This document shows, piece by piece, positions 55,557 through 64,000 of a stretch of DNA of 64,000 nucleotides; positions within the stretch are counted from its first letter, which is position 1; each line of letters starts with the position of its first letter. Origin of the DNA: Hexactinellida sp. DTS-2022 (taxonomy: Eukaryota > Porifera > Hexactinellida); contig JAPNXP010000003.1 of assembly GCA_028753945.1 (NCBI GenBank), positions 1,178,001 to 1,242,000 on the forward strand, given 5' to 3'. Under the pieces are notes generated by a model that saw only the letters and a list, made by a program, of their open reading frames with translations, ran no database searches and was not told the origin of the DNA. The translations under genes and the position numbers were made by a program.

Positions 55557-55748
55557 CAGGGTATATTATAAGCCCATTTTTTTATTCCTAGCCCAATTTT
55601 TAATTCCTATTTTCATTTTTTTACTCCCTTGAATAGTGAGTTTTTATCGTCAGATATCCATTTCAAGATTCCATTTCTACCGAAAATCCATTTTTTTATT
55701 CCACGAAAACAATAAAAAACATTTTTTTATTCCTTATAAAATACACTG
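55557..55748. mobile_element. hAT-type MITE, 192 bp, inside a coding frame
   Basis: Perfect duplication GTTAGGGT at 55549-55556 and 55749-55756. Ends CAGGGTATATTATAAG and (reversed) CAGTGTATTTTATAAG. Nearly identical to the copy at 121-311. Removing the element and one duplication keeps the reading frame (KKEYVSV then RVDGRKF). Confidence 0.93.
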
Positions 55749-56080
55749 GTTAGGGTGGACGGTAGAAAGTTCCAGATGCAGAAACGTTTGCTCCTTGTCA
55801 ATCTAAAAGAACTTCACATCGAATATCTTAAAATCTACAGTGATAAAATTGGATTTTCGAAGTTTTGTGAATTGCGGCCAAAGTGGTGCGTATCAGTAAA
55901 CAGCAGAGGAATGCATTTTGTTTGGTTGTGTGAGCAACACCAAAATGTAAAACTACTAATTGCAGCAATTTCTAATCCCCTTAATTTTAAGGACCTACTA
56001 TCAATATTTGCATGTAACCTCGATAACAGTTTCTGTATAATGCAGTTATGTGACCAATGCACTGGAAAGGGGGCCCTTAA

Positions 56081-56760
56081 GGATGCTTGCTGCGGAAATT
56101 CTGGCGAATTAATCAACAAAGTTGAATTTCGAGATTAGTGTGAAATATATTACTACTGTATCATGGAATTATGCTGGAATTGAAAATTTTCAAAATTCAG
56201 TCCTCTATCCCCTTCAGGGGACATTTTTGTGACGTCATTATTTATGTTTTGGCAAATAAATGAATGTATTTGTACATTTATTCACATTTATTCACATTTA
56301 TATACATGTATTATATTCTATATTCCATTTATATGCAATAGAATTCATTTTCTAATATCTAGAAGTTCCAGTAGTTCAGTTGGTAGCATATCGGAACAGT
56401 ATGCAAGTGTTCCTGGGTTCGAACCCCAAACCTGGCATATCTTTTTGTCAATGAACTACAATATACAAATTCATAAGCATTATTCTTATAATCTTATAAA
56501 CTATGGACTAAGTACATATAACCAAAGCTAAACTGACATGTATAATGACAAAAATAACAATTTCAGATAGTTATTGAATTTCAAATTGCTTTAAACAATG
56601 TTTTTCAAAATAATTCCGGAAATAGAACAAAGTAAGTTATACAGTAGTGATTACATGCTTAGTTATGTAATTACAGTCTAGTATGGAGAGCTTCAATGCA
56701 ATTTTCAAAATATTGTGGAAACCACCCATATCGCTTATACATTTTTGGCGGCAAGCATCC
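56081..56760 (+). mobile_element. TTAA element with canonical tRNA-like module, 680 bp
   Basis: TTAA at 56077-56080 and 56761-56764. It begins GGATGCTTGCTGCGG and ends (reversed) GGATGCTTGCCGCC. It contains CRE-like TGACGTCA (56230-56237) and a tRNA-like block with A box TAGTTCAGTTGG (56372-56383) and B box GGTTCGAACC (56416-56425). The ~33 bp between them is normal for a tRNA gene. It interrupts the KFCELRPKWC-family gene. Confidence 0.92.
56365..56440 (+). ncRNA. tRNA-derived Pol III promoter block inside a TTAA element
   Basis: The A box (TAGTTCAGTTGG) and B box (GGTTCGAACC) match the internal promoter consensus. A cloverleaf is not formed: the T arm is good, but no 7-base anticodon loop with a 5-bp stem is seen and the acceptor stem does not pair. 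So it is tRNA-derived, not a tRNA gene. Related blocks are at 10465-10545 (reversed), 15585-15650 and 22025-22090. Confidence 0.7.
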
Positions 56761-57390
56761 TTAAATCCTTTGGGGACCGGACTTTTACGAAATATTCCCC
56801 ATGTTCAAGATATTTAACAAAAACAGTGGGTGAGTATCAATAGATTGTTAACAAACCAAAAATTTTGTGTTTCATTGATTTACAACAAATCGCCCAGAAC
56901 TAAACTAAAATATGGCAAGTTTCTATAGAACGTCTCTACAAATTTAATCAGAACACTCCAATTTTTATATCCGCAAGACTGGAAGCACATAGAAAGTCAT
57001 CGAAAAGATGTCTAGAAGATTCTAATGTATATTCTAGTCAGGAAGGTACAAAACTTCCCAAAATCCGACCGAAATTCGGACAAAGGACACTAAACCACGT
57101 GGCTGTCACCGGTCATATATATCGGGTCTAAATACCTTAGTTATATGTTCATTATCCTGGTATAGAAGTCTAAAATCTGCCGCTGTTAGTGTCCGGGAGT
57201 TAGAACTAAGGTCTAACGAAGATTTATTTTTGCTTACGTCACCAAATTGTGACACATGACGCATCCAAATATGGTATAAAAATCATAGAATGTAACTACA
57301 TGGTATGTAGTCGCAATTTGTTGACCAGTGAATTTGTATTGATTAATTGACATCGCTACAGGGTTAGAGCAAGTCGTAACGACTTCTCAT

Positions 57391-58753
57391 CAGGCCCGGA
57401 TTTACCATACGGCAGATGCGGCATATGCCGGGGGCCCCGCGCTTTGGGGGCCCCGCGCTTGGGACCCTCCGGTGGGTAGATTTTTTTAGACAAAAAATGT
57501 TCAAATTCGATGTATCTACTTTATGTGCCATAGTTTGAGTATTACTATATAGTCTCTTTGTCCCGCGCAATGAAGCAACTATCATACCAACGTGACCTAA
57601 TTCTTTGATTTTCGACTAAATGAACTAGGGTCTTATTTACTAATATTAATAATTAATCCAAATTCTACTAATTGTCCTGAGAATTTAACAAGTATTAAGT
57701 TTACAAAAAAATCGGGGGGCAAGCCCCCAAATCCCAAATCAATCACTCGCTACGCTCGCTCTTAAACTCCCTTGCCAGACAGGTTCTAATCCCGTGCCTC
57801 GGCTCTGCAAACGTATTGAATTTCAGACTAAATTCAGATGTACTATATTTCTTTATTCGTAAACACGAGCCCTTCTTTCTAGGTAGCTTTGTGACGGATC
57901 GGTGCTACACACATCAAGTTAACGGCCGCTACGCGGCCTTACCCCTCCCTAAACCAATAATTTTATGACTCCATAATTTTGAATTTCACCGATTTGTTTA
58001 CATATATTGTCAGCAACAACAATAAATATTCATGTTGAATTTTTTTAATGCGAGAATCGGAATCAGCACACTCACTCGTTCACCTATTACACCAACTGGA
58101 AGCCAGCCTCTGGGTTCATTTTGAATTTTCAGCAATTTATTTACTTTATTAAAAACCACAACAATAAATATATTAGAAATTTCTAAATGCGAAGTTTAGA
58201 ATCAGCATACTTGTTTACCTATATGTCTATTTGGAAGCTAGCCTCTATCTCAATTATAAGTGCGGTTTCTATTCTCCTATCACATGAATACAAGCCAGAC
58301 AAACATACCCACATACAACAATCGAGTTTTAATTTCGTTAACACACATGTGAAATGTTGATGGCATCAAGGAATTATCCAGGAGCGAGAGACGCTCCTTT
58401 TGGAGTATTATTTTTGGAAAATATGAATTTAGGAGCGCGAAAATTTGGAATCCTCTCCTATACCGTAACATTAATTTGTGATTTAGGCGTATGAAAATTG
58501 TATCATACCAGGATTAGGAGCGTATTTACAAATGGTTGTATAATACACTGGATGGCATGGGGAGGAAAAGGAACTTCGTTAATCTTGAATATTTTATGAG
58601 TAGGCAATATTTTCCCTAGCACTCCATGATTGATCCAACCAAAAATCAGTTTTCTGTGGGCTAAAGGAAGCCAATTTTAATCGTTTGCAATATGATCAAG
58701 GGGCCCCGCGCGGAAAAATATGCCACGGGCCCCGCAACCCAAATCCGGCCCTG
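57391..58753 (-). mobile_element. hAT-type element, 1,363 bp, reversed copy of the 14665 family
   Basis: Duplication CTTCTCAT at 57383-57390 and 58754-58761. Ends CAGGCCCGGATTTACC and (reversed) CAGGGCCGGATTTGGG. It shows the TTAA empty site (57919-57922) for the 15314 insert and carries its own insert at 58367-58550. Without it the element is 1,171 bp. Confidence 0.92.
58367..58550. mobile_element. hAT-type MITE, 184 bp, nested in the hAT element
   Basis: Duplication GATGGCAT at 58359-58366 and 58551-58558. The sister copy has one uninterrupted site (reversed, near 14862). Ends CAAGGAATTATCCA and (reversed) CAGTGTATTATACA. The interior has several AGGAGCG motifs. Confidence 0.87.
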
Positions 58754-59156
58754 CTTCTCATTCGTGCGATAATTAATTGCTTCGTCACAAAAAGTGGCGG
58801 ATCCATATGACCATATATGGTTTAAAAAAATATTATTTGCAGAAATACTAATTTTAGTATCTCAACTGTTTAGAGTCATTCTAATAGGTCTAAATCCAAA
58901 TTTGCAAAGCAATATGATTGAATTTGACGCACTTATAGCTGATGTCCATTTTCTGCACCCTGCAGCGTCCTCCAGGTATGGATTTACGACGTTTTGATCT
59001 ATCCTGACAAGAATATACAATACAATCTTCTAGACTAAATTCTAAATGACTTTTTATTGGCTTCCAGTCACGTCCATAAAAAAATTGGATTGTTCTGATT
59101 AACTTAGAAGAGAAGTTCTATAGAAACTGGCCATATTTAACTTCATGGCTCCTTAA

Positions 59157-59600
59157 AGAGAATTTTCTGTAGTTTAAGATAGCATATGTGTAATAATTGA
59201 CCCTATCTTACCATATAAGATCGGGCACTAATTACGTATACAAAAAGTATCATCGAAAACTGAATAAAATAAATGATAACGAATTAGCAAACCATAAGAG
59301 ATGTACAAATTATAGACAAATATCTTGAAACTAGAAGAAAAACTGATATAGTATGCTTTCAAATGCTCTAGAAAGCTTATTTTATGTTATAAATTTAGCA
59401 CTTGAAACTTGATACTATTTGAAAACTCGAGTCTTATCTTGGAAATCATAGTTTATGATTGTAATTCAAATTATTATATCTTGACTTGCAGTTGGAATTA
59501 GATAAAATTTATTATATTTATATGGTCCTTGACTATCCTAGAAGCACATATTTAAGAAATTGAGCATAAACACATACCTCAAAATTTGAGCTATGATCGC
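59157..59600. other. AT-rich stretch, no gene seen
   Basis: No frames or repeat ends of note. Confidence 0.5.
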
Positions 59601-61760
59601 TGATTTGCCCACTGTGGTTACATATTTCGCAGTTTTCTCTGAAGTTAGCTGTTACTTTGTTACATGTTTGTAATTTTTGATACATCTATAAAATTTTGTC
59701 CCGAATTGTGCCTCTTATGCCCCTCTTTGGTTAATTTGGTAATTGAGATTTGACTGTTTTCGTGTAGTACTCAGTGAAGTATAGATACATTGAAAATCTC
59801 AAGTGAATCTGAGCCCTACTTTTGCTGTTACTACCAGTTTAGTGCTTAGGAATGTGTGCATCATCATGAAAAGGTCAATTTTCATTTAAAAATATATTTA
59901 CATAGGTTCAACTATTGCAAATTTGGTCTAAATTGTTTGAAACCAAGTCTAAACTAATGAGGAGATATGTAATTTGGGGGGATTTTTCAAACTAACCTCT
60001 AGCATACAAACTTTGGGAGTTATAACCCTTTGAAGTCACATTTTGCCTGGAAATTGTTGCATTATTCGACGAATTATGTAAATATGCGGTCCAAGTCGAA
60101 CTTCAAAGATATTGAATATTGAAAGTTTGCGTGTTATATGTTAGTTTGAAAAATCCCCCCGAATTACACATGTCCTCATTAGTTTCGACTTGGTTTCAAA
60201 CAATTTGGACAAAATTTGCAATAGTTGAACCAAAAATAAATCTATTTTTAAATTACTTTTCACACTATTACGAGCGTATTCCGGTGAATATATAGGATAG
60301 CAATCTATTCGATAAAGGTTTCAATTGTTAATCAATTGGGTTTGCAATATTAAATGGATGTGATTGAAATTTAGTGCTAAGCTCTAGAGTTTATAGTTTT
60401 CGAGAAATAAATATGCTAAATCATCAAAAGTGGGCACATTCTATGCCCATATATGGTCATTTTGAAAAATTGTGCGAGTTGGCTCATAAAATCTATTATT
60501 GAGGTATAGGAAACCGGGTATTGCGAGCATTTTGCACTCAAAATCTTCTGTATTGGTCAAGGGTTTCTGAGATTCAAAATATTAAAGTGAAAGGACCACC
60601 CAATGAGTTGAAAGGTCAAAAGGTTTTGTTTGCTATAGCATTCACAGTTTTTATCCAAATTGTTTGAAACCAAGTGTAAACTAATTGATATATATTTAGT
60701 TTGGTAATGACTCTTGAACTAAACTTTACAATGCAAACTTTCAGAGTTACAGCCCTTTGAAGTCAGACTAGGCACCTTGACATTCCAAATCTGACTTCAA
60801 ATCACTATAACTCCGAACTTAATTTTTGGAATATTGAAAATATTGGTTTACAACCTAAGTAGATATGCAAATATACTTTTGTATGAATAACAACGAAATT
60901 GAAAACAATTTATAGCTGTGCGAGGCTACAGACTTTTTATTCCATTTGAAAAAGTCACCCTCCATGATGTCCTTCACATTCCTGGATCTTATAATGGTCG
61001 CTACAGCAAAATTATTGGTCAGATTCACCAGAAATTTTCAATGTGGCTATACTTTATAGTGTACTATCCAAAAACAATCGAATCAAAATTTATCTGACCA
61101 GCATTGTGTGGCCGTAATTTTAATACTCTAAATTTGGCCATCTAACAGACATTTCTCAATTTCACGATGCCCTAGTGAGTTCAATTGTTCTCAGAATTAA
61201 GCTAAATTTTCCTATATTATTCCCCCAAGTATAATAACTAATATAACGAAATAAACTCAATATTCAAAATTTACCAAAGAGGGGCCTTATACCATTTATT
61301 GTAATTGTTGTTAGAGTTTCTCCGAAAATCTATTGTGAATTGTCTGTTTGGTCTACAAGTTACATATTCCGTACTTTTCACTGAGGTTATCTGTTACTTT
61401 GTGACATCATATAAATCTTTGATACATCTAAAAAATGTTATCCCGGGTTGTGACTCTTATATTACTTATTGTATTAGTTGTTCCAGTTTTCCGAAAGTTT
61501 ATTGTAAATTGTCTAATTGGTCTACAAGTTACATATTCCGTACTTTTCACTGAGGTTATCTGTTACTTTGTGACGTCATTGAAATCTTTGATACATCTAT
61601 TAAATGTATACCGCGCAGTGACTCGCTATAATACTTGTACTATTTATTCTTCTAGTTATCACAAGTTTTTTGTGAAATTGTTTAGTCGGTCCACAAGTTC
61701 CGCAGTTTTTTCAGATGATATTGGTTTCTTTGTGACATCTTTAAAGTTATGTAAATTATT
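59600..61760. repeat. 169-bp satellite array, interrupted by a 1.57-kb element
   Basis: GGTCTACAAGTTACATATTC (or close variants) recurs at 61350, 61519 and 61688, an exact 169-bp spacing. The array starts before the insert at about 59605 (GGTTACATATTTCGCAGTTT) and resumes at 61287. Monomers match those at 43960-45341. The frames at 61305-61860 are read-throughs of the satellite. Confidence 0.85.
59719..61286. mobile_element. TIR element, 1,568 bp (GGCCCCTCTTTGGT family), TTAT target
   Basis: TTAT at 59715-59718 and 61287-61290. Left GCCCCTCTTTGGTTAA, right (reversed) GGCCCCTCTTTGGTAAAT. Colinear with 51637-53229 over its full length. Inserted into the satellite. Confidence 0.85.
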
Positions 61761-62266
61761 CTTGCAGACTATAGATAAGATTCACAGGTGTTTCATCGGT
61801 GTCGAATCTTCCGTTAAGCTACTGCTCGCTAAATCATATAAATATATAATAACTAATTAGCAAAATTAATCGAATTCCATACAAGTCGCTCCGTGTTATC
61901 TGAGTACGCTTTCTTTTGGGACATCGTTTCCGGAAATAATACAGGGATAACGTGGTGATTAATGTTGTAATATGTATAATATGTCTACACTAGTTGGGAC
62001 ACAGTAAGTATATACTAAATATATATTGGAATTGATTTGAAATATATCATATAGTCAATCAATCTGTTGATAATGCATTTTGAAAATAAAAATATATGCA
62101 GAAAAGGGATTCGAAACCATAATTAAGTGATTGTTGGCCATATATGCTAACCACTGAAATATATGTGCTTAGTAATATTAGTTTAAACGATAGAATTATT
62201 TAAAAGAGGGATACATAATTTTTCGTAACTGACTATATTTCATATTCTAGGTAATATATCAAGCAC
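61761..62266. other. Stretch with a tRNA-like fragment, no gene
   Basis: At 62106-62160 the minus strand reads GTGGTTAGCATATATGGCCA and then, upstream on the plus strand, GGGATTCGAAACC, a tRNA-like A/B-box pair resembling those in the TTAA family, but no TTAA element ends were found around it. Confidence 0.4.
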
Positions 62267-62270
62267 TTAA

Positions 62271-63680
62271 GGTTAAATTACGGCAAATTCTTGCAAAAAA
62301 ACACACAAATTTCGTTTTGAAGTTAGATATTCAATTTTCAGGATCTCCAGCCCCACTGAGCAAACTCGTTTTTAACTGTTATTTATGACTACATCATATA
62401 ATGAATCTATAAATATTCTCAACTCAACATGCGATTGCATACCTTTCCCATAGCATCAATTAAAAAATAGCACTATATGGAATCAATACAAATCTCCATA
62501 TAGTAATTTATACAGGTTACTTGACGATTATTCTGCTATGGTTATATATTAAGTTAATATGCCTATTAATCAAATGTATAATGTATCCAGGTAGGGAGCT
62601 ATGCTTATAACTTCCTTTATAACACATCATCCCTTCGGAATTTTCGCAAATTTGGCTATCAAACATATATCATAGGCCTATTTTATTAGTGTTACATATA
62701 TTTATGTTTTATTTTTGGAAAAAGCTCTCCATAGCTCCCTACCTAATACATTTACCAATTGATTCTACTACAGTTCATAGCTCTACTATGGACACTGTTC
62801 TTACAAACTTTTATGAATTGGGGTCAGGTTTTGCTGATCCCCGGGATTTTTCTAATGAGATTTCATCATTATGTATACTTTGGCTGCTCATAATTTGTTT
62901 TTTATCGAATAGAATTTGCTAAAACTTTGCAGAAGCATTTTGCCATAAATTATATGCAACATTCTGGAAAGACCTTGATTTTTCATAAAATTGGGGGTTT
63001 TTTTGATTCAGTAGGGCTGGAGAACCTTGACATATATAATAGAAGAAATTATAGCAATATCGAAACTGAAAACGAAATCGAATTATATTCTATAAATTCG
63101 ATTTTATGGGGCGTGCAGTTATATGGTAATACAAAAGTACCATAGGGGGATTTCTTCAGACTCCAACTGATAAGTGTGTTGTTTGCAAGATCATTATTTG
63201 CTAAAGACCTGTACTGTGTGATCTATCAGATAGATCATCGTTAGGGGCGGTTGGTGGGCGGTTTAGAATTTTGATAAGATCTAAATAAAAAATATTGCGA
63301 CATTTTGAAACCAAAAAATGAATAAAAAGGTCATCTTTTTATGCGAAATTTGATTAAATGCTTGATAAACAAAATTCCAAGTCATAATTCAAAAATGTAA
63401 ACCGTCTACCAACTCCTTACGCTTATAAACTTTAAATATTGATTCTGATAACAAACATTGATGGCCGCATTGCCAAATTACCACATAATATCTACCAACA
63501 CTTTTGGAAATCGCCCTATGGGAGATTTGTATTAGCCAAATTTTGAAACCGACAAAAAATACAAAGTATAATAGATAGGGACATTTTCTTTTTGTTTTAT
63601 TGATTTGTATCGTATAGGCATATATTTCTCACAATTACAGATTAATACAAGAACTTTCATTCACGTGGGGTAATTTAACC
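62271..63680 (-). mobile_element. TTAA element (GGTTAAATTAC family), 1,410 bp with nested insert
   Basis: TTAA at 62267-62270 and 63681-63684. The ends match the family. It is exactly 720 bp once the 62341-63026 insert and one 4-bp duplication are removed, equal to the other full copies. Confidence 0.9.
62341..63026. mobile_element. Nested TIR element, 686 bp (GGATCTCCAGCCC family), TTCA-type target
   Basis: Ends GGATCTCCAGCCC and (reversed) GGTTCTCCAGCCC. Flanks are TTCA (62337-62340) and TTGA (63027-63030). Family copies without it read TTTCACATATATGA, so one TTCA is the target. The 77-aa frame at 62689-62922 has no recognisable domain. Confidence 0.78.
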
Positions 63681-63684
63681 TTAA

Positions 63685-64000
63685 CTCTATAATATTGAAT
63701 TAAAGTTGACAATCGACACGGCGAAATTTTAACAACTACTGATGAGGATCATTTTTGCGGATTAGTTTTTTTCCCTCCGACTTATACTTTATGAGAAAGC
63801 CGAGTATTACAAAGGTCACTTTCAGGAAAATACCGCGGAATCAATTTGTACAAAATTACGGTGATTCTGCCCTTTAGTGACGTCCAAAAGGTCAAAAAAA
63901 TGTCCGGATCCAATTTTTCTTTCGGATTTGGATAGATGGCATTTCAAAGTATAGCTAGGAGTTGCTAAACTAAAATTTATCCTTTTTCATGAATTTACAA
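63685..64000. other. Window end, no feature seen
   Basis: AT-rich, no frames or repeat ends of note. Confidence 0.5.

Larger units (their letters stand above)
55309..56900 (+). pseudogene. Conserved multicopy animal gene of unknown function (KFCELRPKWC family), split by two elements
   Basis: The frame reads MFTIIPDSWSQINTMEKFDV, YISEYLVKKSRKLKNSLGIL, then SSEVIERVVSFYQSDDYSRM and CPGKKEYVSV up to the MITE duplication at 55549-55556. After the MITE it continues in the same frame across one copy of the duplication: DGRKFQMQKRLLLVNLKELH, IGFSKFCELRPKWCVSVNSR, HFVWLCEQHQNVKLLIAAIS, then NSFCIMQLCDQCTGKGAL. There a TTAA element interrupts it (56077). Beyond (56765 onward) QKQWVSINR-like text in another frame suggests the rest. 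From memory, proteins with these motifs occur in many copies in aphid, Hydra and sponge genomes. Their role is unknown; conserved Cys/His (LCEQHQN, CDQC) suggests metal binding. Probably transposon-borne. Upstream text near 55225 (KCEDFDILMDLLEEN) may be an earlier, broken part. Confidence 0.65.
56911..59152 (-). mobile_element. Inverted copy of the GGAGTCAT TTAA element with nested hAT element
   Basis: The right end GGCTCC is followed by TTAA (59153-59156). The other end starts at about GGCAAGTTTCTATAGAAC, and its last ~20 bp and TTAA are not recognisable. It is colinear with the reversed 51469 element except for the hAT insert 57391-58753. It lacks both inserts of that copy and so shows their empty sites (58985 region; TTAA 59099-59102). 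Confidence 0.78.

Noticed and set aside
56365-56440. A genuine tRNA gene
   Set aside because: A and B boxes are good, but there is no proper acceptor stem or 7-base anticodon loop, and the block sits at the same place in several copies of a transposon.
61305-61860. 82- and 141-aa hydrophobic frames, possible membrane proteins
   Set aside because: They read through the 169-bp satellite and repeat the same residues with its period.

Overview
This is AT-rich eukaryotic DNA, most likely from an invertebrate animal. Evidence: GT-AG introns, THAP-type P-like transposases, an animal-type Helitron with Rep and PIF1 helicase domains, dozens of short inverted-repeat elements (MITEs), minisatellites, a ~169-bp satellite and no bacterial-style operons. 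The species cannot be told from the sequence. No rRNA, true tRNA, CRISPR or operon structure is seen. No LTR retrotransposon, retrovirus or Polinton was recognised.

Layout. 1-9190: two in-frame minisatellites (27-bp VGTD repeats; 24-bp repeats next to a PHD-like finger), two hAT MITEs, an OTU-protease fragment and element fragments. 9191-19422: a Helitron with both probable ends (A|TCTATATATATA... and hairpin plus CTAG|T), broken by four primary insertions (TTAA elements at 9582, 13502 and 17382; a hAT element at 14665 that itself carries a TTAA element). Without these it is about 5.2 kb. 20279-25271: a P-like THAP transposon with three MITEs inside. 25272-34325: repeats, unrecognised reverse-strand frames, a coiled-coil exon split by a hAT MITE, and a duplicated exon followed by a phase-consistent intron. 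34326-49493: TTAA and hAT elements, a second P-like element (40220-43695), the satellite and a long composite hAT element. 49795-64000: a third P-like remnant, nested TTAA elements, a conserved multicopy gene of unknown function split by a hAT MITE, more satellite, and a nested TTAA element at 62271.

The window works as a layered transposon graveyard. Filled and empty copies of the same site within the window, and lengths that agree once inserts are subtracted, allow element ends to be set to the base. At least fifteen elements have perfect 8-bp duplications (hAT type). Six or more TIR families duplicate TTAA and all begin with GG (piggyBac/Kolobok-type target). The most unusual object is a TTAA family whose copies carry a CRE-like palindrome and a tRNA-like Pol III promoter, that is, a MITE-SINE chimera. 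No certainly intact host gene is present; candidate host exons lie at 583-1131, 1643-2635, 29764-30426, 31621-32178 and 55309-56900.
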